Source of the DNA: Bacteroidota bacterium
GTDB lineage: Bacteria; Bacteroidota; Bacteroidia; JAHEXY01
Assembly (NCBI GenBank): GCA_023251875.1
Contig: JAHEXY010000005.1
Coordinates: 223,213 to 287,212 of the forward strand
Direction: 5' to 3'
DNA length: 64,000 nt
In this document: one piece after another, positions 55,986-64,000 of the stretch
How positions within the stretch are numbered: the stretch's first letter is position 1
Layout: each line of letters starts with the position of its first letter
The notes under the pieces: generated by a model
What the model was told of the DNA's origin: nothing
The model's input: the letters and a program-made list of their open reading frames with translations, nothing else
Database searches by the model: none
Program-made: the position numbers and the translations under genes

Positions 55986-56990
55986 TTAAACAATTCCTTC
56001 TTTCATTAAATCATGAATATGCACTACACCTACATATTTACCTTCTTGTTCAATAAGTACTTGTGTAATTTTATTTTTTTTCATCATGCTTAAAGCATCT
56101 ACTGCTAATGTACCTGCTTCAAGCATTCTTGGCTTTGGCGACATAATATCTTTTGCTTTTAGCGCTTCAATATTTACCTCAGATTTTTCGAGCATACGTC
56201 TAATATCTCCGTCCGTAATAATTCCAATTAATTGATCATTTTGCATAACAGCCGTTGCTCCCAAACGTTTTGAAGATATCTCAAAAATGACTTGCCTAAC
56301 AGAATCTTCTGCGTTTACTTTGGGCACTTCATTGATGGGGTAAATATCATCAACTCTTAGGTACAATCGTTTTCCGAGTGAACCTCCGGGATGAATTTTC
56401 GCAAAATCCATAGGTGTAAAATCTTTACAAGCCAAAAGGCACATGGCAAGTGCATCTCCCATTACCAATTGTGCAGTAGTGCTTGAAGTAGGAGCTAAAT
56501 TATTGGGACAAGCCTCTTTTTCAACACTTGCATTTAAAACATAATCAGCATGAATAGCCAAATATGAATTTACATTGCCTGTAATGGCTACAATTTTATT
56601 GCCCATGTTTTTTATAAGCGGAACCAGTACTTTAATTTCTGAAGTATCACCACTCTTAGATAAACAAAGCACCACATCATCTGCTTGAATAATTCCTAAA
56701 TCGCCATGAATGGCATCAGCAGCATGCATAAAAATAGAAGGGGAGCCGGTAGAACTTAGTGTACCAACAATTTTACGTGCGATTTGAGCACTTTTTCCCA
56801 CTCCTGTGGCAACAATTCTTCCCTTGCTTTTTGCTAAATATTCAACACAGCGAATAAAGGAATCGTCAACATATTTGATTAAATCTTGAATGGATTGCGC
56901 TTCAATTTTTATAGTTGATACGGCTATGTTTTTTATTTCTTCTGCAGATTTCAAATCAGTAAGATTTAATTTTCCACTAAAATAAGTCAA
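55986..56990 (-). CDS. kdsD: D-arabinose-5-phosphate isomerase (KpsF/GutQ family)
   Basis: 334 residues: SIS domain (about 40-180, GVGKSAQIARKIVGTLSSTGSPSIFMHAADAIHGDLG, CLSKSGDTSE) and two CBS domains (about 210-325). Interconverts ribulose 5-phosphate and arabinose 5-phosphate, precursor of KDO for lipopolysaccharide. The start is a TTG (56988-56990) with AAGGAAA just upstream; an in-frame stop at 57003-57005 excludes any farther ATG. Single gene, not linked here to other KDO genes. Full family length. Confidence 0.92.
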   Translation of the reverse strand: MTYFSGKLNLTDLKSAEEIKNIAVSTIKIEAQSIQDLIKYVDDSFIRCVEYLAKSKGRIVATGVGKSAQIARKIVGTLSSTGSPSIFMHAADAIHGDLGIIQADDVVLCLSKSGDTSEIKVLVPLIKNMGNKIVAITGNVNSYLAIHADYVLNASVEKEACPNNLAPTSSTTAQLVMGDALAMCLLACKDFTPMDFAKIHPGGSLGKRLYLRVDDIYPINEVPKVNAEDSVRQVIFEISSKRLGATAVMQNDQLIGIITDGDIRRMLEKSEVNIEALKAKDIMSPKPRMLEAGTLAVDALSMMKKNKITQVLIEQEGKYVGVVHIHDLMKEGIV

Positions 56991-57058
56991 ATTTCCTTCT
57001 CTTTATAGTTTCGAAAATTTCTATATTTGTGGTCTTTAAAATATTTAAATAAAATTGC

Positions 57059-57736
57059 ATGAAGAAATTTTTACTCCTCATCACTTTATTGAGTACAATT
57101 GGATCTCTTTTCTCTCAAAATAAAAGTACGTTCGTTTTTGAAAGTATTCAATCTGTAAGTGAGAAATTAAAGGCGACAGATGCCAATACCAATATCTCTA
57201 TTGAAACAGAAAAAAACAAAAATACCTCTAATAAAACCACTTTTGGTGCAGGTACTATTATTTGGTCAGAAGATCTTGGAAATGGATTTCCTGTTGGTTG
57301 GAAAATAAACGATGTTTCCGGTATTTGCCCTTGGGTATATTCACAAGATGGGTCATGGGGGTATTATAATGGCAATAGTGCTACTAAAGCCGGAACGGCA
57401 ATAAAATCTACTACGGCATCCAATGGATTTTTACTTTCAAATCCGGATTCTGCCAATTATGTAAACTATGGTTTGCCATCAGAAACTACGTATCAATATC
57501 TGGAAACATATATTACAACAAGCATTAATTATTTCTTGAGTGCGGCTTCGGAACATGTTGTAATCAATATTTATAATTCACTTGGAGAAAAAGTTGATAC
57601 CTATGATGAAGGAGCTAAATTGGCAGGAAGATATACACTTGCAATCAATGCCGATCATCTTTCAAGTGGGGTTTATCATTACACACTTATTAGTGGTAAA
57701 AATAACATAACTAAAAAAATGACCATTTCTAAATAA
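57059..57736 (+). CDS. Short T9SS type A cargo, probable internal deletion
   Basis: 225 residues: signal peptide (about 1-20, SLFSQ), a region (about 60-150, GTIIWSEDLGNGFPVGWKIND, ...ATKAGTAIKSTTASNGFLLSNPDSANY) that begins like a jelly-roll/MAM-type domain but ends after only 90 residues, then directly a sorting-like tail (AASEHVVINIYNSLGEKVDTY...GVYHYTLISGKNNITKKMTISK) lacking the usual YPNP. Such domains are normally longer, so an in-frame deletion between the two halves is inferred. The frame is open and a -7-like TATATTTG (57022-57029) and a terminator are present, so it may still be expressed. Confidence 0.65.
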   Translation: MKKFLLLITLLSTIGSLFSQNKSTFVFESIQSVSEKLKATDANTNISIETEKNKNTSNKTTFGAGTIIWSEDLGNGFPVGWKINDVSGICPWVYSQDGSWGYYNGNSATKAGTAIKSTTASNGFLLSNPDSANYVNYGLPSETTYQYLETYITTSINYFLSAASEHVVINIYNSLGEKVDTYDEGAKLAGRYTLAINADHLSSGVYHYTLISGKNNITKKMTISK

Positions 57737-57753
57737 ACTATCCCTTAACCCAG

Positions 57754-57789
57754 AAAAGCCGGTTATGTTTTTACATGCCGGTTTTTTTT
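57754..57789 (+). terminator. Intrinsic terminator after the short T9SS cargo
   Basis: AAAAGCCGGTTATGT pairs with ACATGCCGGTTTTT (one bulge and G-T pairs), followed by a run of T. Confidence 0.7.
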
Positions 57790-57841
57790 AATGAGACTCA
57801 GATTTTAGGAGCGATTGCGAAAAAAATCTGTAGGTCGAATT

Positions 57842-57866
57842 AATCCCGATTTTTTATCGGGATATT
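57842..57866. repeat. Short perfect palindrome upstream of the dehydrogenase
   Basis: ATCCCGAT-TTTTT-ATCGGGAT stem-loop near 57843-57863, a common Bacteroidota intergenic hairpin. It lies 26 bp before the dehydrogenase GTG start. Confidence 0.5.
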
Positions 57867-57888
57867 ATTTGTAATTAAATTTTATTTT

Positions 57889-58827
57889 GTGAAAATACTT
57901 TTTGCTGATTACGTACATGCTTCTCTTGCTCATGAACTCCAAAAATGCGGACATGTGTGTGACAATTTTTCAAAAAAAAGTGCAGATGAAGTATTGACAG
58001 CTATTGGTCAATATGAAGGGATTATTATTAGAAGTAAAATTAAGCTCGACAAAAAAAATATTGATAAGGCTAATCAATTAAAATGGATTGCTCGCGTAGG
58101 AGCAGGCATGGAAAGCATTGATGTAGATTATGCAAAGTTAAAAGGAATAATTTGCCTGAATGCTCCCGAAGGAAACAGAAATGCAGTAGCAGAACATACT
58201 TTAGGCTTATTACTGTCTTTGTTTAATAATATTTGCAAGGCCAATAATGAAGTTAAAAGTGGTAAATGGTTGAGGCCCGAAAACAGAGGGATTGAATTAA
58301 GTGGAAAAACAATTGGAATAATTGGTTGTGGAAATACAGGTTCTGCATTTGCACGTTGTTTAAGAGGTTTTGATGTAAGAATATTGGCTTATGACAAATA
58401 CAAACAAGGCATTTCCAACGAATTTATTAGGGGAGTTGATTTAGATATTTTATTTGACCAAGCCGATATAATAAGTTTGCACTTACCCTTAACGGATGAA
58501 ACACATCAAATGGTAAATACCAATTTTATCAATAAGTTTAAAAAAGATATTTATTTGTTGAACACTGCTAGAGGAAAAATAGTTTGTACTGATGATCTTG
58601 TAAAAGCATTACAATCATGCAAAATTAAAGGAGCTGCATTAGATGTTTTGGAATATGAGGATATTTCTTTTCAGTCCATATACAATCAAGAACTTGCCCC
58701 TGCTTACCAATACCTATTAAACACTCCTAATGTTATTCTTACACCACACATTGCCGGTTGGACAAATGAAGCTGAAGAAAAAATGGCGTCTGTTTTATTT
58801 CAAAAAATCATCAAAATAGTTGGGTGA
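57889..58827 (+). CDS. D-isomer-specific 2-hydroxyacid dehydrogenase (phosphoglycerate dehydrogenase-like)
   Basis: 312 residues starting with GTG. Seen: WIARVGAGMESIDVDYA (Arg of the active site), the NAD-binding GIIGCGNTGSAFARCLRGFDV, LHLPLTDETHQMVN, NTARGKIVCTDDLVKAL (Arg), LDVLEYED (Glu) and PHIAGWTNEA (His). Oxidises or reduces 2-hydroxyacids with NAD; substrate likely 3-phosphoglycerate or a related acid. It lacks the C-terminal ACT domain of long SerA. Single gene converging on the M23 peptidase gene. Confidence 0.9.
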   Translation: MKILFADYVHASLAHELQKCGHVCDNFSKKSADEVLTAIGQYEGIIIRSKIKLDKKNIDKANQLKWIARVGAGMESIDVDYAKLKGIICLNAPEGNRNAVAEHTLGLLLSLFNNICKANNEVKSGKWLRPENRGIELSGKTIGIIGCGNTGSAFARCLRGFDVRILAYDKYKQGISNEFIRGVDLDILFDQADIISLHLPLTDETHQMVNTNFINKFKKDIYLLNTARGKIVCTDDLVKALQSCKIKGAALDVLEYEDISFQSIYNQELAPAYQYLLNTPNVILTPHIAGWTNEAEEKMASVLFQKIIKIVG

Positions 58828-58835
58828 TTTTTTTC

Positions 58836-59720
58836 CTAAAATGTCATGTAGTCTTCCGGATTTAAGGCATAGCCATTAAACCATAATTCGAAATGAAGAT
58901 GTGGGCCTGTAGTAATTTCACCTGTATTACCAATAATCGCAATGGGTTCACCTGCTTTTACAATATCACCTTCTTGTTTTAACAAAACAGAATTGTGTTT
59001 GTAAAGAGAAAATAAATTGTTGCTGTGTTGTATGCAAATAAGGTAGCCCGTTTCTAAAGTCCATGTGGCAATAATTACGGTTCCATCTAAAACAGATTTT
59101 ATGGGTTCATTCTCGGGAGCAACAATATCAACGCCAAAATGTTTTTTCTTAGCATCGTAACTATCCGTAATAGTGCCATGAAGTGGTGAGAAAAAGAAAA
59201 ATCCGCTTACACTGGATGCGTTTGCAGCATTATTGGCAGAGGGATTTTGAGTAATATTAAACATATCTTCTTGTTCTACTTCTGCCCTTAAAACGGAATC
59301 TTCTTTTGAAGAAGCATAGTGAATATTGCTCTTTATCTTTGCTACAGTATCTTTTGTTGTATTATCGGATAGTGTAGTATCATTACCTGCTATAATACTA
59401 ACAATGTTTTTAATATAGGTGTCTTTATTTGCCATTGAAGTTTGAAGAGAATCGGCCTTGTATTTTAATGCAATCATCTGTTTACGCATGGTTACATCTG
59501 CATAACCGGGTATGTATTCTCGCAAATCTGTAAAAGCAATTACACTTACAATAATGGCTACAAAAACTATTGTGCTTATCACAAAAGTCACAAAAATATT
59601 CATGGGAGAAAGAATGAAAGAAGCCTTTTCTTCTAAAGTAGCATCGTTCATAATTACCATTCTGAACTTACTTTTAAAGGTTCGGTATAATTTTCGTTTT
59701 ATGAGCTTTTTGTGATCCAT
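58836..59720 (-). CDS. M23-family metallopeptidase, membrane-anchored
   Basis: 294 residues from the ATG at 59720; an in-frame TTG at 59741 seven codons earlier is not preferred. One transmembrane helix (about 35-58, MNIFVTFVISTIVFVAIIVSVIA), coiled linker, and a C-terminal LytM/M23 domain (about 185-294) with zinc motifs HFGVD and HLHFEL and YKHNSVL. Cleaves peptide cross-links of peptidoglycan or acts as a scaffold; all visible metal ligands are present. Periplasmic. The CotH-like gene stops 49 bp upstream on the same strand, so the two are probably cotranscribed. Confidence 0.92.
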   Translation of the reverse strand: MDHKKLIKRKLYRTFKSKFRMVIMNDATLEEKASFILSPMNIFVTFVISTIVFVAIIVSVIAFTDLREYIPGYADVTMRKQMIALKYKADSLQTSMANKDTYIKNIVSIIAGNDTTLSDNTTKDTVAKIKSNIHYASSKEDSVLRAEVEQEDMFNITQNPSANNAANASSVSGFFFFSPLHGTITDSYDAKKKHFGVDIVAPENEPIKSVLDGTVIIATWTLETGYLICIQHSNNLFSLYKHNSVLLKQEGDIVKAGEPIAIIGNTGEITTGPHLHFELWFNGYALNPEDYMTF

Positions 59721-59768
59721 CCTATTTTGTTGCCTTTGCAAATATCGGAAATTAAATTTTGCGAAGAA

Positions 59769-62144
59769 CTACTCCCTTATCGTCATTTTCTTCTTCCGTT
59801 TTTCATTAAACAAAAGTAAGAGACCTAAAAGTAAAAGAATGGCAGATGCAATAGTGGCATACAAACGGTATTGATTCCATCTTTCTTGCTTCATTTTCTG
59901 AAGCATGGCTTCTTCATAAGTTTTATTGATTAAAGAGGTATTCATCATACCGGGAGTTCCTTTATTGTTATAGGCAATCCAGTTTTCCATATTGGTATTT
60001 GATAGTAAGGGATCTCTTAATGAAAGGGATTTTATTAAGGAATCTGCATTTGTAATATTTGAAACGTTATAGGTAAGAGAATCTATAAAATCTCCATTTT
60101 TATCAAATAAGCGCAAATTGCCGTATTGCTTGTTTAATTCAAACGGAAAATTACCGATAGCATTAATAACATTTGGAAATACATTTTCAAAAGCATCTAC
60201 ATTACTGCACAAAACAAGATATTGATTGGGTTGTAAAATTAAATTGCTAGGCAAAAGAAATGCATTATTGTCGGTATTACCTTTAAAGGTACAGCCCGAT
60301 AAATCAATTTTTTTAGAAGAGGTATTTACGAGTTCAATCCAGTCACCTGCATCATTTTTTTTATGAGCATGAAATGCAATTTCATTGATACTTACACTAT
60401 CGTATAATGGGCTTAAAGGAATGGCTTCGAAAATAGCAGTGATTGAAGTATCGCTATTAAAGCTTGCCATGCAAGATGCATTTTTATCATTTATGCCTTT
60501 CCATCTAACAAACCTGTAATTTGTTTTTGCAATGGCAGAAAATGGAATTGGGATATCATTAAAATATATTCCCATCCAAGGAAATTTATCAAGAACAAGA
60601 GAATTGATTTTGACATTTCCTCCTTCTGTTGCATCAAGAGTGAGGGTAAGCGTATCGTTTAAATGAAAAAAATCAAGCATTTGTTTTCTAATATACATTG
60701 GCCGATGCACCGCAAAATCATTCATGATATCAATATGTTTTTGCCAGCGCGATAAAGTCCATCCCCACTTTTTTTGATGGCGATCCATTTCCGGTTCTAA
60801 TAAGGCTTTGAAATAAGTAATTCTATTTAAAACCGTATCCGGGTAAAAAATAGAATTCAAATTGTCACACATTTGATTGATAAAAGCAATTTTGTATGCA
60901 TCACTTTCAAACATTTTACGCAATAAAAAAGTCGACCATGGAGGATTAGGCCAATTGGGTCCCTTAGGATCGGTGCAAAATTTAAAGGAATTTTCTGTAT
61001 AAGCTTCTTTATTAAAACGCCCATAGCCCAAATCAACATCATACATAATCCAACGCCATTTTGATGTATCGGCAAAACTTTTCCAACAACGTGTATTGCC
61101 ACCTGCATCACGGTTTTGAAAATAGACTTGCGCTACACTAAATTTTAAATAATTATTCCAATCCATTAAGGTTTTAACATGGGCAAAATTTGAAGAATCA
61201 TGTAAGTCGTGTTTCTTTAAATAATCCAGCAATACATTATAACTTTTTAAAGTACCGCATTTAGGGATGTTATTTTTTTCGATCATGTCTAGGCTGTCTT
61301 TATCAACATGATGATTTTCGGCAATGAAATATTCATCTACTTTTTCTCGAATAAAATAAATGCCCCAATATTGTCCGTTTAAAAATACAACGGCAGGTCT
61401 GTAAGCTTGTATGTCAATACCACTGTTTTTCATCATACCAATCATAAACTCATCTCTAAAATGAGAACCATCGCAATCGCTTCCTCCATTACGCAATGCA
61501 ATACGTTTGTATTTTTTTATCGGTTTATCCGGAAATATAGGATATTTCATATACGCATCACCGTATTCTTCTTTGGCATACAGCTTAAATGATTTTTGAG
61601 GAAATGTTCTGCTCCATCCTCCAAATATTCTTATTCCTATGTCTTGACTAAATCCTAATACACTGTTGGTATCCCAAAACTCAACATGTCCTCGTTTTTC
61701 CCAATTTTTCCAATAATTAGCACCGTAGTGCGGATGTTTGGCACTTGCATGCGGCCCTTCAACATAAATTCCTGTTTTCTCATCCCATAAATCTTCAGGA
61801 TTAAGGCTTAGTGAAACAACCGCATAAGGAAAATGTTCATGAATGAGATAACTTGCAGTTGCAGTATTGCTGGCCAAATAATCTTTTTTAAAAGCTTTGG
61901 CTCTTATAACCTGAGAAGTGTCTATTGTAATAGCCCTCTTGTACTCTTTCGATTTTTGTGAGGGTTCAGATCCGTCTGTAGTATAATAGATAGTAACGTT
62001 TGCAGTATTTTCGGTAATGTTTAATTCTATTTTAGTAGTATACAAACCAGCAGGATATGAGAATGAAGGGGGCTCCAGTTTGTTTTTCTGAGCCCAAGCC
62101 GTATTGCATATTAAAATAAAAATAATGAGAGTAGAATACCTCAT
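59769..62144 (-). CDS. CotH-kinase protein with chitobiase-type, lamin-tail and C-terminal membrane anchor
   Basis: 791 residues: signal peptide (about 1-18, ending AWAQ), a chitobiase/hexosaminidase C-terminal-type beta domain (about 25-98, ATNVTIYYTTDGSEPS-like core), a CotH kinase-like domain (about 100-480, RIFGGWSRTFPQKSFKLYA, LRNGGSDCDGSHFRDEFM, NQYWGIYFIREKVDEYFI-like segment, NRDAGGNTRCWK and WIMYDVDLGYGRF), a lamin-tail domain (about 590-700) and a C-terminal transmembrane helix with a basic tail (about 765-785, ATIASAILLLLGLLLLF then KRKKK). CotH kinases phosphorylate extracytoplasmic proteins. Here a membrane anchor replaces the usual T9SS tail. The substrate is unknown. Confidence 0.87.
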   Translation of the reverse strand: MRYSTLIIFILICNTAWAQKNKLEPPSFSYPAGLYTTKIELNITENTANVTIYYTTDGSEPSQKSKEYKRAITIDTSQVIRAKAFKKDYLASNTATASYLIHEHFPYAVVSLSLNPEDLWDEKTGIYVEGPHASAKHPHYGANYWKNWEKRGHVEFWDTNSVLGFSQDIGIRIFGGWSRTFPQKSFKLYAKEEYGDAYMKYPIFPDKPIKKYKRIALRNGGSDCDGSHFRDEFMIGMMKNSGIDIQAYRPAVVFLNGQYWGIYFIREKVDEYFIAENHHVDKDSLDMIEKNNIPKCGTLKSYNVLLDYLKKHDLHDSSNFAHVKTLMDWNNYLKFSVAQVYFQNRDAGGNTRCWKSFADTSKWRWIMYDVDLGYGRFNKEAYTENSFKFCTDPKGPNWPNPPWSTFLLRKMFESDAYKIAFINQMCDNLNSIFYPDTVLNRITYFKALLEPEMDRHQKKWGWTLSRWQKHIDIMNDFAVHRPMYIRKQMLDFFHLNDTLTLTLDATEGGNVKINSLVLDKFPWMGIYFNDIPIPFSAIAKTNYRFVRWKGINDKNASCMASFNSDTSITAIFEAIPLSPLYDSVSINEIAFHAHKKNDAGDWIELVNTSSKKIDLSGCTFKGNTDNNAFLLPSNLILQPNQYLVLCSNVDAFENVFPNVINAIGNFPFELNKQYGNLRLFDKNGDFIDSLTYNVSNITNADSLIKSLSLRDPLLSNTNMENWIAYNNKGTPGMMNTSLINKTYEEAMLQKMKQERWNQYRLYATIASAILLLLGLLLLFNEKRKKKMTIRE

Positions 62145-62270
62145 TTATATAGAATTATTGCTAAAAGTAAATCAAAAGCCTAAACTATCAAAACTACACA
62201 CATTTCTAAATATTTTAAATGTGTGGCACTATTATTGCTAATTTTGAGGGTCAAATTTAAATTTTTAACC

Positions 62271-62807
62271 ATGAAGAAAGTATTCTTTTTTATTGGCGCA
62301 ATTGCAACATTTGCGGCCTGCTCACCAAAAGTACCATTTACAGAAGCGATTCGTCAAAATTACAACCTAACTACTGATGAAATAAAACAGATTCAGTTTT
62401 ATACCAGTGGCGATATTGTTTTGGTAAGAGGTACAAAAGAAAATGATAAAGATACTTACAATCATACCTTAACAGTAACGCAAGGTAAGCGTGTTGAAGA
62501 AGTTGATATCCCTAAAGGAACACCAGGCTTGGCTGAAATTGTAAACGATCATTCCATAAAAGTAAGCTTTGAAAATGGTTCAGGAAAAAGTATAACATTT
62601 GGTGTAAAAATGAACAGCGATAGCACCTATAAATTTATTGCTGAAGAATGGAAAGACGATAAAGGAAAAATATTGTATGATGGCCGTACTTTTTTTGCTT
62701 TAAAAGGTGCAGAAAATGTGCAACTGCTTTTTAAGCTTAAAAGCCTGGATAAAAATACTACTAAACGCAGAGTTGTGGGAGGGAAAAGTTATAATATCTT
62801 ATATTAG
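62271..62807 (+). CDS. Lipoprotein of unknown function
   Basis: 178 residues from the ATG at 62271; a GTG at 62223 sixteen codons upstream would add non-signal residues, so it is rejected. Lipoprotein signal (FFFIGAIATFAAC, Cys near 17). Mature part is basic and all-beta looking with KVSFENGSGKSITFG and a C-terminal RRVVGGKSYNILY. No family recognised. A -7-like TAATTTTG (62239-62246) precedes it; the CotH gene is divergent and the DUF423 gene follows after 23 bp. Confidence 0.75.
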   Translation: MKKVFFFIGAIATFAACSPKVPFTEAIRQNYNLTTDEIKQIQFYTSGDIVLVRGTKENDKDTYNHTLTVTQGKRVEEVDIPKGTPGLAEIVNDHSIKVSFENGSGKSITFGVKMNSDSTYKFIAEEWKDDKGKILYDGRTFFALKGAENVQLLFKLKSLDKNTTKRRVVGGKSYNILY

Positions 62808-62830
62808 TAATTTATAATTGCTAATGTATT

Positions 62831-63229
62831 ATGGATAAAAAATTCCTTTCCTCAGCTGCCATTTTAGGAGCCTTAAGTGTAATCTTTGGCGCCTTTGGTG
62901 CACATGCCCTTAAAGCCAGATTAGAACCAGATCAGCTTCAAATTTTTGAAACGGGAGTGCGATATCAAATGTATACTGCTTTAGCAATGTTAGGTTTGGC
63001 TGGTTTTTCAGAAAAACTTTCATGTAAATATTTAAACTATACCTTTTGGTGTTTCTTAGTGGGTATCAGTTTTTTCTCCGGATCTATTTATTTACTTTCT
63101 ATGCGCACAATATTGGGCATTGAAAATCTTACTTCAATTTTAGGCCCCATTACCCCAATGGGAGGTTTGCTTTTAATTTTAGGATGGGTATTTATTTTTA
63201 TCTCCACATTCAAATTAAAATCCAATTAA
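62831..63229 (+). CDS. DUF423 family membrane protein
   Basis: 132 residues with four transmembrane helices and the DUF423 pattern: ILGALSVIFGAFGAHALKARL, VRYQMYTALAMLGLAGF, FLVGISFFSGSIYLLS, GPITPMGGLLLILGWVFI. Small inner-membrane family of unknown function, widespread. Possibly cotranscribed with the preceding lipoprotein. Confidence 0.92.
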   Translation: MDKKFLSSAAILGALSVIFGAFGAHALKARLEPDQLQIFETGVRYQMYTALAMLGLAGFSEKLSCKYLNYTFWCFLVGISFFSGSIYLLSMRTILGIENLTSILGPITPMGGLLLILGWVFIFISTFKLKSN

Positions 63230-63459
63230 AAAGGCCTTATAAATACATTTTTTGTTTACTTTATGTTTTAATTGTAATTAATTGATAATTATCATTTTAA
63301 ATATATTTTAATTCTTCAAATTTTAATAAATAGCATTATTTTTTGTTAAAATAGTCTTTTATTCAAATCGTGTTTACTGTTACTTTTCGTATGTATATAA
63401 TTTGATTTTTAAGTGTCATATGGTATACGCCATGTTCATGTACTCATGTTTGAGTGCGT

Positions 63460-63490
63460 TTGGTGCATGGCTATTTCACTAATATATTTG
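63460..63490 (+). promoter_or_regulatory. Bacteroidota-type promoter for the M32 peptidase
   Basis: TTG (63460-63462), a 20-nt spacer, then TATATTTG (63483-63490), 30 bp before the ATG at 63521. Confidence 0.65.
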
Positions 63491-63520
63491 TTTCACTCTT
63501 TCAACCTCTCATCTCTGCGC

Positions 63521-64000
63521 ATGAATCACAACTACGAAAATTACGTAAAACATTTACAAAAGATATCGGATTTAAACCATTCAGGGGCTGTATTAACGTG
63601 GGACCAAGAGGTGAATATGCCTGAGAAAGGCGCACAATTTAGAGCTCGACAATTGGCTACTTTAGCGGGGATTTCGCATGAAATGTTTACTTCGGAAGAT
63701 TTTGGAATGCTCTTACAAAAGCTTAGCATAGATCAGACTCTTACTTTTGAAGAATCAAAAAATGTAGAAGAATCGTATCGAATTTATAAACGTGATAAAA
63801 AATTCTCTATTCAGTTTATAGAAGAAAGGAGTATTGCCATTTCTAATGCTTTTACGGCTTGGGCCAATGCAAAAGAAGAAAGCAATTTTAGTTTATTTGA
63901 ACCCTATCTTAAAAAAGTTGTTGAAAATGTTCGTCAAGAAAGTATCATTATAGGTTTTGAGAATCATCCTTATGATGCCATGCTCGAGCTTTATGAGCCG
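63521..64000 (+). CDS. M32-family carboxypeptidase, 5' part
   Basis: The first 160 residues are present and the frame stays open to the window end, so the gene is 3' truncated by the window. Sequence SDLNHSGAVLTWDQEVNMPEKGAQFRARQLATLAGISHEMF is the characteristic N-terminus of M32 (thermostable carboxypeptidase 1-like) metallopeptidases; the zinc HExxH site would lie beyond the window. Removes C-terminal residues from peptides, cytoplasmic. A promoter is visible just upstream. Confidence 0.9.
   Translation, partial: MNHNYENYVKHLQKISDLNHSGAVLTWDQEVNMPEKGAQFRARQLATLAGISHEMFTSEDFGMLLQKLSIDQTLTFEESKNVEESYRIYKRDKKFSIQFIEERSIAISNAFTAWANAKEESNFSLFEPYLKKVVENVRQESIIIGFENHPYDAMLELYEP

Overview
The window is low-GC DNA from a member of the phylum Bacteroidota. 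The evidence is: many secreted proteins ending in type IX secretion (T9SS) sorting domains of both type A (YPNP-type) and type B (gliding-motility-associated C-terminal domain); the gliding/T9SS genes gldB and gldC next to each other; LytS-type kinases carrying TPRs; and promoters of the Bacteroidota form TTG-(19/20 nt)-TAnnTTTG. I see no rRNA, tRNA, CRISPR array, insertion sequence, phage or recognisable defence island. No gene-free gap reaches 300 bp; the largest are 63230-63520 and 43959-44243, and both hold little beyond a promoter.

Layout. 1-4070: 3' part of a very tyrosine-rich PKD surface protein built from near-exact 513-bp modules and ending in dockerin-like, cohesin-like and T9SS sorting parts. 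4173-14911 (minus): a duplicated signalling cluster with three TPR-LytS kinases, two LytTR regulators, and between them a delta-60 repeat exported protein plus an unknown exported protein. The kinase at 7177-9273 is preceded by a 20-codon fossil of the oxidoreductase gene that still sits intact upstream of the paralogous kinase (14963-16102), which records how the cluster was duplicated. 16260-23486: isoprenoid entry enzyme Dxs, membrane urate hydroxylase PuuD with a cytochrome c tail, MgtE Mg2+ channel, a CDF metal exporter and imidazolonepropionase HutI. 23569-34152: surface and secreted proteins (BNR-like, GH18+CUB, type B Ig-like, FG-GAP) with TatC and kynurenine monooxygenase between them. 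34191-41642: housekeeping genes (polyprenyl synthase, Asp/Glu racemase, cyclophilin, PheS, FumC), a DUF4143 ATPase with a striking palindrome upstream, and two lipoproteins. 41726-46025: outer-membrane barrel protein, GldB, GldC and a T9SS type B PKD protein. 46273-58827: unknown polytopic membrane protein, GEVED protein, MiaE, a 1612-residue PKD protein followed after 1 bp by a glycosyltransferase, KdsD, a truncated T9SS cargo, and a D-isomer dehydrogenase. 58836-64000: M23 peptidase, CotH-kinase protein with a C-terminal anchor, lipoprotein, DUF423 protein and the start of an M32 carboxypeptidase.

Themes. Ten genes encode likely T9SS cargo, so the region is heavily devoted to the cell surface; GldB/GldC and TatC are relevant to envelope assembly. 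Housekeeping and degradative enzymes (Trp/kynurenine, His, urate) are scattered singly. A family of small GC-rich palindromes lies between genes and, in two cases, inside coding sequence in frame. I did not find a clear undescribed multigene system. The best leads are the duplicated sensor cluster with its gene fossil, the palindromes inside genes, and several perfect dyads at gene starts.
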